From Pseudomonas fluorescens (GTDB lineage: Bacteria > Pseudomonadota > Gammaproteobacteria > Pseudomonadales > Pseudomonadaceae), in NCBI RefSeq assembly GCF_040448305.1, contig NZ_CP148752.1, positions 6,576,501 to 6,640,500 on the forward strand: a stretch of DNA of 64,000 bases, written 5' to 3'. The position numbers and the translations under genes were made by a program. Position 1 is the first letter of the stretch. Each line of letters starts with the position of its first letter. Below the pieces are notes generated by a model that worked only from the letters and a program-made list of their open reading frames with translations, searched no databases and was not told the DNA's origin. This document shows positions 45,007 through 52,516 of this stretch, one piece after another.

Positions 45007-46308
45007 TCACAACAGGCAACGCAGTAAAAATGGATTTGCCGCACTGCCGACAAGGACAAGCTTCTGGTCCTTCGTTACTTTCATCTCCTTGAAAGAACCA
45101 ATGCGGGCGAACCAGCCCTTCCCGTCGAAAGACAAATCCAGCAAGCCACTCGACAAATACCGTGCTGCCACTTCCCCCCCGGCAACGATGATCGAGTTGG
45201 AGCCCTCCTGCCATTCGCAGTTTTGCCACATACGCCATTCAGGCGATTCTTTAGAAAACAGCGGCTTGCCATTATTGAACAAAAGGTTGAACGACCCGCT
45301 CGGGGTTAAAACTGCAAGCCATGGTATATCAGAGAATGAAGTATCAAACGTCTTTTTTGCACCGCCTACCACTACAACTGCACCGTCACTACCTCTAACT
45401 GAAATTGTCCCAACTTCAATCTGTGAAAACTCAGAATCGGCAATAATAACTGCGCGCCAATTATTGAAATCGGCGTCTAATTGACCATCTTCCTTGTAAC
45501 GAACAACATAACTGTTTAAATATGTGGGAGTTTGGTTGGAGTTGACGTAGATCCCTGCAACCAAAATTTTTCCGTCTTTTTGATACGCAATACTCGTGGC
45601 CATACTTTCATCGTAATCAACACCTTCAAGCTTGACGTATAAGAAACCCTTTTCATTAAAGGTTTTGTCGAGTGAGCCATCCGGCATAAGGCGAAACACC
45701 ATCCCATCGCGGAAATGGTCGGGATAATGCGGAACTCCAGTGTGCGCCACAAGAATTTTTCCATCCGGCTGCACGCACACAGACCCACCCTGATACTCAT
45801 ACAAAATGAGAAACCGCTTACGACGGCTCTCACTTTTCATCTCAACAACTTGCGGAGACTGCAAACTCTCTTTATCAGTCGGCCGCCAAGGGTTGATATT
45901 TACGACCCCATCAGTACCAAAAGTGGTGTCAATTTGGCCATTCTGATCCAATTTTCTGAGCACAATATCGCCGTGCCCCAAATCATCCACCCGCATACTT
46001 TTTACTAAAAACCTGTCGTCCAGATAAGAGAATAGTGAAAATCTACCGGCTGTAGTAATACCTGGCAGAACTATTAAACCATTCTTACCGAACGAACTAT
46101 CGAAAAAGCCATTGGTATTCAAACGCCTTAACTTCAGCGTACTGTACGAATCAAAAAAATCGTTGTTGGCATAGAGCAATTTTCCGCTTGGTAACGGAAG
46201 AATAGATTGGGAACCAGCAGTCCCCTCGGACACTAGGCCCACCACACCATTATCTCCAAATGACGGGTCAAGCGCTCCCGCCTTCGTGCCTTTCTGCATC
46301 TGGTCCAT
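45007..46308 (-). CDS. Delta-60 repeat protein
   Basis: 433-aa protein built of Delta-60 repeats, each with a [LFI]D-x-[ST]F-type core: LDPSF (13), FDSSF (69), IDTTF (126), LDKTF (213), LDADF (277), FNLLF (340) and LDLSF (390), often followed by G-x-x-G. Spacing is 50-64 residues with one of 87. A beta-propeller is likely. No signal peptide or membrane segment is seen. G+C is visibly lower than around it: bases 45361-45420 have 28 G/C of 60, against 43 of 60 at 42241-42300. The ribosome binding site GGAG sits 7 bases before the ATG, within a stem (46312-46371). Function unknown; likely accessory. Confidence 0.85.
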   Translation of the reverse strand: MDQMQKGTKAGALDPSFGDNGVVGLVSEGTAGSQSILPLPSGKLLYANNDFFDSYSTLKLRRLNTNGFFDSSFGKNGLIVLPGITTAGRFSLFSYLDDRFLVKSMRVDDLGHGDIVLRKLDQNGQIDTTFGTDGVVNINPWRPTDKESLQSPQVVEMKSESRRKRFLILYEYQGGSVCVQPDGKILVAHTGVPHYPDHFRDGMVFRLMPDGSLDKTFNEKGFLYVKLEGVDYDESMATSIAYQKDGKILVAGIYVNSNQTPTYLNSYVVRYKEDGQLDADFNNWRAVIIADSEFSQIEVGTISVRGSDGAVVVVGGAKKTFDTSFSDIPWLAVLTPSGSFNLLFNNGKPLFSKESPEWRMWQNCEWQEGSNSIIVAGGEVAARYLSSGLLDLSFDGKGWFARIGSFKEMKVTKDQKLVLVGSAANPFLLRCLL

Positions 46309-46311
46309 AGC

Positions 46312-46371
46312 CGTGCTCCATGGTGACGAATCAAAGGTGTAGACCCACTACACCCGACACAGTGGAGCACG
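46312..46371 (-). promoter_or_regulatory. Potential SD-sequestering leader structure
   Basis: On the minus-strand mRNA, CGTGCTCCA (46371-46363) can pair perfectly with TGGAGCACG (46320-46312), which contains the Shine-Dalgarno of the Delta-60 gene. Nested within is a perfect 7-bp hairpin, GGTGTAG/CTACACC (46336-46342 and 46348-46354, plus-strand order). Function as translation control is inferred. Confidence 0.55.
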
Positions 46372-46384
46372 CAAAATTTTCGGC

Positions 46385-46410
46385 TGTAACTGTCATTAAT
46401 GACAGTTACA
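46385..46410. promoter_or_regulatory. Perfect 26-bp palindrome
   Basis: Arms TGTAACTGTCA and TGACAGTTACA around TTAA. Followed on the plus strand by TAGTTTTTTT. It lies 77 bases upstream of the Delta-60 start and 60 bases past the SCP2-like stop. An operator for the Delta-60 promoter or an unusual terminator are both possible. Confidence 0.6.
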
Positions 46411-46470
46411 TAGTTTTTTTCTAACTAGATTTCGACTTCGTTAATCCCGAAACAACCACGAAACACTCTT

Positions 46471-46857
46471 TCAACGCGAAGCAACAGGCTTTTTCTTCGG
46501 CTTCAAATACTTGGTCAACCCCTGGAACCAGATCACCAGCGCCGGGTTGCCCTTGATCTGAATCGACTTGTCCTGAATCCCCGTCATGAACGCCAGTTGC
46601 TTGTTCTTCGCCTGCATCGTGGCAAAGCCGTACGCGGCGTCTTTAAAGGCAATCGCAAACGCAGGCTCGGCATGCACACCCGATTGGCTGGTGATGCGCT
46701 GGTCCTTCACGCGGAAATGCCGCGCCACTTTCCCGTCCAGGGTCTGCAACTGAAACACCAGGTCCTTGTCCCCCAACTGCTGCTGAAACGCCGGATTAGT
46801 CCGGCTGGCCTTACCCATCAACAAACCCAGCATCCACAGCAGAAAACGAAATTTCAT
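46471..46857 (-). CDS. Hypothetical protein, SCP2 sterol-carrier-like
   Basis: 128-aa protein. After an N-terminal hydrophobic stretch (KFRFLLWMLGLLMGKA, possibly a membrane anchor) the pattern LVFQLQTLDGKVARHFRVKDQRI and PAFAIAFKDAAYGFATM with IQIKGNPALVIWFQGL is reminiscent of the SCP2 fold that binds hydrophobic ligands. The C-terminus is strongly basic (KPKKKPVASR). The ATG at 46857 has GAGG at 8 bases; the GTG two codons earlier lies too close. The match to SCP2 is by eye and weak; treat as hypothetical. Confidence 0.7.
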   Translation of the reverse strand: MKFRFLLWMLGLLMGKASRTNPAFQQQLGDKDLVFQLQTLDGKVARHFRVKDQRITSQSGVHAEPAFAIAFKDAAYGFATMQAKNKQLAFMTGIQDKSIQIKGNPALVIWFQGLTKYLKPKKKPVASR

Positions 46858-47160
46858 GCGCACAGCCTCAAGAGAAAAATGAACGGCTGGGGCAGTTTAA
46901 CGGCTTCAGGGGATAACACCAGTATCCAGCTGCATTAGGAGAAGATCATTACCATTACCTGCACGATGACTACTAAGTCACAATTATCAGCAGATCACTC
47001 CGACCACTCCACACGCCACTCCTACACCAAACGAAACACATTCTGTAGGAGCTGACGGAGGCTGCGATTTTTTGATCCCCCACCCTGCAAACCTATCGGA
47101 AACTTCCTTCAAAATGCTGCGCTACGCATGAACTAGGCGAGTTTTGGATTCATCGATAAC
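46858..47160. other. Intergenic region before the DUF6124-like gene
   Basis: No gene seen. Holds a fragment of the CTGTAGGAGCTG...GGCTGCGAT repeat family at 47042-47075, the same element that is complete at 55332-55408, and otherwise A/T-richer unique sequence. Confidence 0.55.
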
Positions 47161-47244
47161 CTCTGATCGTCACCGCCAAAAACGGCGACCGGATGTGCAA
47201 GTCCGAAATCGGGAGCAAAACTTCTTAACCAAGGATTTACACCA
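47161..47244 (+). promoter_or_regulatory. Possibly structured leader of the DUF6124-like gene
   Basis: CGCC(47174-47177)/GGCG(47184-47187) forms a hairpin around AAAAAC; downstream TCCG (47202-47205) can pair either with CGGA (47190-47193) or with CGGG (47210-47213). Such alternative short stems near a start suggest RNA control but stems are only 4 bp. Confidence 0.3.
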
Positions 47245-47637
47245 ATGACTCCGATACCCGACGCATCCGAAAACGAAGCCACATCCCCCTACGAATCCCT
47301 CGATTCCAAAAAACTCCACGAAACCGCCGAACGCGCCCTCGATCACTATCTCACCCCACCAAAACAAACACCGACGAAACGCAGCGGCCAACTCTTCAGT
47401 GTCTGCCCGGACATCAGCACCGAAGCACTCCTGGCCAACGCCTCGGAAGATCTGCTGTCCATCAGCGCCATCGCCGCTGACCTGGCCGATGATGTAAACG
47501 GTTCACGCCGCTCAGTAGCCTTGGCGATCAGTCGCGTGGCTGAGGGGGCGCATTTGCTGGTAGAGCGGGCGTTGGATCATCTGGATGAGCCGCAAATGGC
47601 GGCGATTCTCGCCAAGCAACAAAGCGGGCTCGGCTGA
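47245..47637 (+). CDS. DUF6124/DUF3077-like small protein
   Basis: 130-aa protein with the pattern SPYESLDSKKLHETAERALDHYL near the N-terminus and a helical C-terminal part (SISAIAADLADDV ... EGAHLLVERALDHLDEPQ). This is a Pseudomonas-restricted family usually annotated only as DUF6124 or DUF3077; several paralogues occur per genome. The role is unknown. AAGGATTTACACCA precedes the ATG. Convergent with the HU gene, sharing a terminator. Confidence 0.78.
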   Translation: MTPIPDASENEATSPYESLDSKKLHETAERALDHYLTPPKQTPTKRSGQLFSVCPDISTEALLANASEDLLSISAIAADLADDVNGSRRSVALAISRVAEGAHLLVERALDHLDEPQMAAILAKQQSGLG

Positions 47638-47648
47638 TTCGCCACCCA

Positions 47649-47692
47649 CAAAAAATGGGCACCCAACCCTGGTTGGCGTGCCCATTTTTTAT
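47649..47692. terminator. Bidirectional terminator between DUF6124-like and HU genes
   Basis: Stem AAAAAATGGGCACGCC-like, formed by AATGGGCACCCAACC and GGTTGGCGTGCCCATT with a mismatch, A-run left and T-run right. A second hairpin, CCCCCGCTACGCGGGAG-type (about 47699-47716), lies nearer to the HU stop. Confidence 0.85.
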
Positions 47693-47726
47693 TCCACTCC
47701 CCCGCTACGCGGGAGGTGAAAAAGGA

Positions 47727-48002
47727 TTACGGATTAACGCTGTCTTTCAACGATTTGCCTGGCTTGAACGCAACGGTGTTGCTGGCCTTGATTTTGACGG
47801 GTTCACCGGTTTGCGGGTTTTTGCCGGTGCGGGCACCGCGATGGCGTTGCAGGAAGGTGCCGAAGCCCACCAGCGTCACGCTGTCTTTGCGGTGCAGGGC
47901 ACCGGTGATTTCTTCAAGAACGGCGTTGAGAACGCGGTTGGCTTGTTCTTTGGTGAGGTCTGCTTTTTCAGCAATGGCTGCTGCGAGGTCTGGTTTACGC
48001 AT
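47727..48002 (-). CDS. HU family DNA-binding protein
   Basis: 91-aa HU homologue. MRKPDLAAAIAEKADLTKEQANRVLNAVLEEI is the helical dimer part; VGFGTFLQRHRGARTGKNPQTGEPVKIKA is the conserved DNA-binding arm region. This one belongs to the HupN-type paralogue rather than the major HupB, judging by its position near rubredoxin reductase. It bends and compacts DNA and modulates transcription. Upstream of it lies a 194-base gap without obvious gene. Confidence 0.93.
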   Translation of the reverse strand: MRKPDLAAAIAEKADLTKEQANRVLNAVLEEITGALHRKDSVTLVGFGTFLQRHRGARTGKNPQTGEPVKIKASNTVAFKPGKSLKDSVNP

Positions 48003-48196
48003 GTGAGTGAAGCCCCTTTGACGGTTTGTTGTTGTTATGTCCGTGCTGCTCTCTGCGGAGCAGCGCCAAAAGCGCCGCAGGTGCTCTACTCTGCGGCAGA
48101 CGGGAGTGAGGATGGCACGCAGTGAGGCCCCGCGCCAGTATCGGCGCGGCCATTGTTAGGGCAAAAGGGGGGTGATTCCGACAGAACGACCGGTAT

Positions 48197-49345
48197 TTAT
48201 GCCAACAGGGCCGGAAGCTCTTTGTTCAGGGCCAGTTTTTCCATCACGGCGGCACCGGTGAGGGCGTAACCGAGCAGCTTGCCCGCGGCATCGCGGCATA
48301 AAACCTTGATGTCGGCGCCCTGCCCTTCGATTGTCCAAATGCCCTCTGCACCCCGTGGCGGCTGGGACACCACCAGCGGGCAGACCGGGGTTTTGACGGT
48401 GATTGGCATCGGGCCATAGGTGACGGCGGTCGGGTTGCCGGCCAGGGTTTGCGCCAGCGCCCTCGCACAGCTCATCAGGGGCATCACGTACAGCAGGTTC
48501 AGCCCGTCGACCTCGGCGCAGTCGCCCAGGGCGTAGATGTTGGCGTGGGAGGTCTTCAGGTGCCGATCGACCATGACGCCACGGCTGACCTGCAAACCGG
48601 CCGCAGCCGCCAGGTCGACGCGCGGGCGCAGGCCAATGGCCGAGACCACCACGTCGCACGGGATCACCTGGCCATCGGACAGGTGCGCTTCCAGGCCGTC
48701 AGCCACTCGCTGCAGGCGATTGAGCACCGGGCCGAGGTGGAAGCGCGCGCCGAGGCTTTCGAGGCCTGCCTGCACCGCAGCGGCCGCCGCCGGGTGCAAC
48801 AGGGTCGGCATGACTTGTTCGCACGGTGCAACCAGTTGCACTTCGTATCCGCCCAAGGTCAGGTCGTTGGCGAACTCACAGCCGATCAGACCGGCGCCGA
48901 GCAGCAGCACGCGGCGCTTGCCGGCCGCCGCCGCACGGAAGCGTGCGTAGTCTTCCAGGTCGTTGATCGGGAATACGCAATCCGCCGCGTCGCCTTCGAT
49001 GGGCACGCGCACGGTTTCGGCGCCCCAGGCCAGGATCAGGTCGCGGTAGATCACCGCTTCTTCACCGATCCACAGGCGTTTGTGGCCCGGGTCGATGCCG
49101 CTGATGCGCGTGTGGGTGCGTATTTCGGCCTTGAGCTGTTCGGCCATGGTGCCGGGCTCGGCCATGCTCAGGCCGTCGGCATCCTTGTTTTTGCCGAAGC
49201 CGGTGGAGAGCATCGGCTTGGAGTAGGAGCGCCCGTCATCGGCGGTAATCAGCAGCAGCGGGGTTTCGCTATCGAGTTTGCGAAACTCGCGGGCCACGTT
49301 GTAGCCCGCCAGGCCGGTGCCAATGATTACGACAGGTGCGTTCAT
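48197..49345 (-). CDS. Rubredoxin-NAD(+) reductase
   Basis: 382-aa FAD-dependent pyridine nucleotide-disulfide oxidoreductase family protein. FAD fold at the N-terminus (VVIIGTGLAGYNVAREFRKL), NADH fold in the middle (RRVLLLGAGLIGCEFANDLTLGG), and C-terminal FAD contact ANIYALGDCAEVDG. It transfers electrons from NADH to the rubredoxin encoded immediately upstream in transcription (stop 18 bases before its start), a pair that feeds alkane hydroxylases or oxidative-stress reductases. AGGAGTAAGGA precedes the ATG. Confidence 0.95.
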   Translation of the reverse strand: MNAPVVIIGTGLAGYNVAREFRKLDSETPLLLITADDGRSYSKPMLSTGFGKNKDADGLSMAEPGTMAEQLKAEIRTHTRISGIDPGHKRLWIGEEAVIYRDLILAWGAETVRVPIEGDAADCVFPINDLEDYARFRAAAAGKRRVLLLGAGLIGCEFANDLTLGGYEVQLVAPCEQVMPTLLHPAAAAAVQAGLESLGARFHLGPVLNRLQRVADGLEAHLSDGQVIPCDVVVSAIGLRPRVDLAAAAGLQVSRGVMVDRHLKTSHANIYALGDCAEVDGLNLLYVMPLMSCARALAQTLAGNPTAVTYGPMPITVKTPVCPLVVSQPPRGAEGIWTIEGQGADIKVLCRDAAGKLLGYALTGAAVMEKLALNKELPALLA

Positions 49346-49363
49346 TCCTTACTCCTCAATTAT

Positions 49364-49534
49364 TCAGGCAGCGATTTCGATCATTTCAAAATCCATTTTG
49401 CCCACACCGCAGTCCGGGCACAGCCAGTCTGCCGGGACGTCTTCCCAACGGGTGCCCGGCGCAATGCCGTCATCCGGCCAACCGTCGGCTTCGTTGTAGA
49501 TCAGGCCGCAGACGATACATTGCCACTTTTTCAT
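49364..49534 (-). CDS. Rubredoxin
   Basis: 56-aa iron-sulfur protein translated by hand: MKKWQCIVCGLIYNEADGWP at the N-terminus and WLCPDCGVGKMDFEMIE near the C-terminus. Two CxxCG knuckles (C6/C9 and C39/C42) bind a single iron. Electron carrier for the reductase encoded 18 bases downstream. In P. aeruginosa two rubredoxin genes stand in tandem here; only one is present in this window. Confidence 0.96.
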   Translation of the reverse strand: MKKWQCIVCGLIYNEADGWPDDGIAPGTRWEDVPADWLCPDCGVGKMDFEMIEIAA

Positions 49535-49732
49535 CAGGTACTTCCTCAGGGTTCAGGCGTTTGCCGGCCAGACGGTCGATGGTTGCAGCACTGCCGTCCA
49601 ACTCAGCGCGTTTTGTACTGATCGGGGCCGTCGGATGCAAGCCTGTTCGGCGCAACGGCAGGCCATTTCAATCGATATCGGCGGCTGACATGTTAAGCTC
49701 GCCGCCTCATTTGCTGCCAATAATGACTCATT

Positions 49733-50296
49733 GTGCATCACACAGAATCCCCCTCTCCAGCTCCTCTCTGGCTCTCGCGCAGCGAACTGGCGCCCCTCCC
49801 CGATGCTGCCACCCTCGACTGGCTGTTCGACGAAGGCTCGCTGACCAGACGTCTGATTCATCTGTCCAATGATGCCTTCAGCGTCTCGCCGATGTTCGAA
49901 GGCTGGCAACCCCTACGTGCCGACGAATGCGCAGCACTGGACCTGGTCGATGGCAGTGAGGGCTGGGTGCGCGAGGTGTATTTGCGCGGTCATGGCCAGG
50001 CGTGGGTGTTTGCGCGCAGCGTAGCGTCACGCAGTGCATTGCAAGGCGACGGCTTGCACATGGACGAACTGGGCAGCCGCTCGCTGGGCGAATTGCTGTT
50101 TTGCGATCAGGCCTTCCAGCGCCGGGCCATCGAGGTTTGCCATTATCCGCAAGCGTGGCTGCCCGTCGAGGTGCAATCGCCTGAACTATGGGGCCGCCGC
50201 TCGCGCTTCGACCGCGGTGCGCTGAGCGTGCTGGTGGCCGAAATATTCCTGCCTTCCCTGTGGGACGCCGCCTGCGCCCAATCGGAGAACCGTTGA
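49733..50296 (+). CDS. ubiC: Chorismate lyase
   Basis: 187-aa enzyme converting chorismate to 4-hydroxybenzoate and pyruvate, first step in ubiquinone synthesis. Family features are LFDEGSLTRRLI near the N-terminus, REVYLRGHGQAWVFARSV in the middle and WGRRSRFDRGALSVLVAEIFLP at the end, with a conserved arginine and glutamate of the active site. The GTG start gives the family length but no clear Shine-Dalgarno precedes it. The stop overlaps the ubiA start (TGATG). Confidence 0.94.
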   Translation: MHHTESPSPAPLWLSRSELAPLPDAATLDWLFDEGSLTRRLIHLSNDAFSVSPMFEGWQPLRADECAALDLVDGSEGWVREVYLRGHGQAWVFARSVASRSALQGDGLHMDELGSRSLGELLFCDQAFQRRAIEVCHYPQAWLPVEVQSPELWGRRSRFDRGALSVLVAEIFLPSLWDAACAQSENR

Positions 50297-51186
50297 TGTA
50301 CCAAAGCCTGCTCAAGTCCTTGAACCGCTTGAACCCTCGGGCCTGGGATTTCATTCAGCTGACCCGCATGGACAAGCCGATCGGCATTTACCTGCTGCTC
50401 TGGCCAACGCTGTGGGCGCTGTGGATTGCCGGCAAGGGGTCGCCGTCCCTGGCCAACATTGTGATTTTCGTCCTCGGCGTGGTGCTGACCCGCGCCGGCG
50501 GCTGCGTGATCAATGATTGGGCGGACCGCAAGGTCGATGGTCATGTGAAGCGTACCGAGCAGCGGCCGCTGGTGAGCGGCAAGATCAGTTCCAAAGAGGC
50601 GCTGGTGTTCTTCGCATTGCTGATGGGCGTGAGTTTCCTGCTGGTGCTGTGCACCAATGCCGCGACCATTTGGCTGTCGCTGGGCGGCCTGGCGCTGGCG
50701 TTCAGTTACCCGTTCATGAAGCGCTACACCTATTACCCGCAAGTGGTGCTGGGCGCCGCATTTTCGTGGGGGATGCCGATGGCGTTCACTGCAGAAACCG
50801 GTGAGTTGCCGGCAGTTGCATGGCTGCTGTGGATCGCCAACCTGATGTGGACCGTGGGTTACGACACGTATTACGCGATGACCGACCGCGACGACGACTT
50901 GAAGATCGGGGTGAAATCCACGGCGATTCTGTTCGGCGACGCGGACCGGGCGATCATCCTGACGCTGCAAGGGCTGGCGTTGGGTTGTCTGTTGCTGGCG
51001 GGGTCGAAATTCGAGCTCGGCGGCTGGTTCCACCTTGGGTTGCTGGCGGCGGCAGGCTGCTTTGCGTGGGAGTTCTGGTATACCCGCGACAAGGACCGGA
51101 TGCGTTGCTTCAAGGCGTTTTTGCACAATCACTGGGCGGGTTTGGCGATTTTCGTCGGGATTGTGCTGGATTACGCGTTGCGTTGA
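50296..51186 (+). CDS. ubiA: 4-hydroxybenzoate octaprenyltransferase
   Basis: 296-aa integral membrane prenyltransferase of ubiquinone synthesis. First aspartate-rich motif NDWADRKVDGHVKRTEQRPL, second DTYYAMTDRDDDLKIGVKSTA; about eight transmembrane helices. Start at 50296 overlaps the ubiC stop by one base, implying translational coupling. A short hairpin of the GATCGCAGCC family follows at 51195-51237. Confidence 0.96.
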   Translation: MYQSLLKSLNRLNPRAWDFIQLTRMDKPIGIYLLLWPTLWALWIAGKGSPSLANIVIFVLGVVLTRAGGCVINDWADRKVDGHVKRTEQRPLVSGKISSKEALVFFALLMGVSFLLVLCTNAATIWLSLGGLALAFSYPFMKRYTYYPQVVLGAAFSWGMPMAFTAETGELPAVAWLLWIANLMWTVGYDTYYAMTDRDDDLKIGVKSTAILFGDADRAIILTLQGLALGCLLLAGSKFELGGWFHLGLLAAAGCFAWEFWYTRDKDRMRCFKAFLHNHWAGLAIFVGIVLDYALR

Positions 51187-51194
51187 CGGTTGAA

Positions 51195-51237
51195 AAGATC
51201 GCAGCCCTGGGCAGCTCCTACCGGAGGCTGCGATCTT
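51195..51237. repeat. GATCGCAGCC-family hairpin
   Basis: AAGATCGCAGCC at left and GGCTGCGATCTT at right around a GGGCAGCTCCTACC loop. Same family as 55332-55408 and the fragment at 47042. Likely acts as terminator for the convergent ubiA and secreted-protein genes. Confidence 0.75.
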
Positions 51238-51245
51238 CTGCAGTG

Positions 51246-51629
51246 TTACATATGCTCGCGAACGACGTGCCAGACGTCTTTCTTCTTGTCGCCCTTCATT
51301 TCTCCGGGTGCTTTGTCGTCCTTGTAGTAGTACAGCGGTTTACCGCCATAGGCCCATTGCATTGTCCCGTCGTCACGCTTGATGACAGACCATTTGCCTT
51401 CAGCCTTGGCGCCCGCTTCCGCCTTCAGCGGTGGCCAGTACTCTGCACACTCACCTGTGCAGACCGACGTGCCACCCGTGTCCTTGTCGAAGGTGTACAG
51501 GGTCATCCCTTTGTGGTCGGTCATCATGCCGTCTTTCATCATCGCCGGTTCGGCGGCGAAGGCCATCGAAGGCAACGCCAGGGCAGCGGCCAGCAGCAGG
51601 GCCTTGATGGATTGCGAGTGTAGAGTCAT
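51246..51629 (-). CDS. Small secreted protein, COG4315/lipoprotein-repeat family
   Basis: 127-aa exported protein. Signal peptide about 1-25 (ALALPSMAFA|AEP). The mature part contains two secreted-repeat (Pfam Lipoprotein_15) units: KDGMMTDHKGMTLYTFDKDT with the SVCTGECAEYWPPL cysteine pair, then KRDDGTMQWAYGGKPLYYYKDD. Family function is unsettled; metal or redox binding through the CTGEC pair has been suggested. AGGAAGGCTTCAA precedes the ATG. Convergent with ubiA and divergent from phoB. Confidence 0.88.
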   Translation of the reverse strand: MTLHSQSIKALLLAAALALPSMAFAAEPAMMKDGMMTDHKGMTLYTFDKDTGGTSVCTGECAEYWPPLKAEAGAKAEGKWSVIKRDDGTMQWAYGGKPLYYYKDDKAPGEMKGDKKKDVWHVVREHM

Positions 51630-51710
51630 TTGAAGCCTTCCTTTGTGGTTGTCAGGATTCGGACTTAGAGCTTAGCCCAGGATCCAGCCAATCGCCGGTC
51701 GACTAAAATA

Positions 51711-51742
51711 CTGTCACACGACTGCAATAATTCCGTTATCTA
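51711..51742 (+). promoter_or_regulatory. Pho box and -10 of phoB
   Basis: CTGTCAC-ACGA-CTGCAAT at 51711-51728 matches the two 7-base direct repeats with 4-base gap of Pho boxes (CTGTCAT). TATCTA at about 51737-51742 lies at the distance expected for a PhoB-activated promoter. Implies autoregulation of phoBR. Confidence 0.75.
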
Positions 51743-51782
51743 ATGCGGCGCAAGACAGTTAAATGACAAGAGGACTAAGGGC

Positions 51783-52472
51783 ATGGTTGGCAGGAGCATT
51801 CTGATCGTCGACGACGAAGCGCCTATTCGCGAAATGATCGCCGTTGCGTTGGAAATGGCCGGCTATGACTGCCTGGAGGCTGAAAACTCCCAGCAGGCCC
51901 ACGCCATTATCGTCGACCGCAAACCGGACTTGATCCTGCTCGACTGGATGCTGCCCGGCACGTCCGGCATCGAGCTGGCCCGTCGCCTCAAGCGTGATGA
52001 ACTGACCGGGGATATCCCGATCATCATGCTCACCGCCAAGGGTGAAGAGGACAACAAGATCCAGGGCCTGGAAGTTGGCGCCGACGACTACATCACCAAG
52101 CCGTTTTCCCCCCGCGAACTGGTGGCGCGCCTGAAGGCCGTGCTGCGCCGTGCCGGCCCGACCGATGGCGAGGCGCCAATCGAAGTCGGCGGCCTGCTGC
52201 TGGACCCGATCAGCCACCGCGTGACCATCGACGGCCGTCCTGCCGAGATGGGCCCGACTGAATACCGCCTGCTGCAATTCTTCATGACCCACCAGGAGCG
52301 CGCCTACACTCGTGGCCAGTTGCTGGATCAGGTCTGGGGCGGCAACGTCTACGTCGAAGAGCGTACGGTCGACGTGCACATTCGACGCCTGCGCAAAGCC
52401 CTCGGCGATGCTTACGAGAATCTGGTACAAACCGTGCGCGGCACCGGTTACCGCTTTTCTACCAAAGCCTGA
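51783..52472 (+). CDS. phoB: Phosphate regulon response regulator PhoB
   Basis: 229-aa OmpR-type regulator. Receiver domain 1-120 with acid pocket VDDEAPIRE, phosphoacceptor aspartate in LILLDWMLPGTSG, and lysine in YITKPFSPRELVARL. The C-terminal winged helix spans about 130-228 (PTEYRLLQFFMTHQERAYTR, VYVEERTVDVHIRRLRKAL). Activates the Pho regulon from Pho boxes, including its own promoter. Confidence 0.97.
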   Translation: MVGRSILIVDDEAPIREMIAVALEMAGYDCLEAENSQQAHAIIVDRKPDLILLDWMLPGTSGIELARRLKRDELTGDIPIIMLTAKGEEDNKIQGLEVGADDYITKPFSPRELVARLKAVLRRAGPTDGEAPIEVGGLLLDPISHRVTIDGRPAEMGPTEYRLLQFFMTHQERAYTRGQLLDQVWGGNVYVEERTVDVHIRRLRKALGDAYENLVQTVRGTGYRFSTKA

Positions 52473-52516
52473 TCCGGACCTTTACCGCCCGACAAGCTGA
52501 CAAGGACGCGCGTCAA

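Noticed and set aside
46268..46321. 17-codon out-of-frame ATG ORF overlapping the Delta-60 start
   Set aside because: Its ATG is inside the stem arm and has no Shine-Dalgarno of its own; too short to separate from chance.
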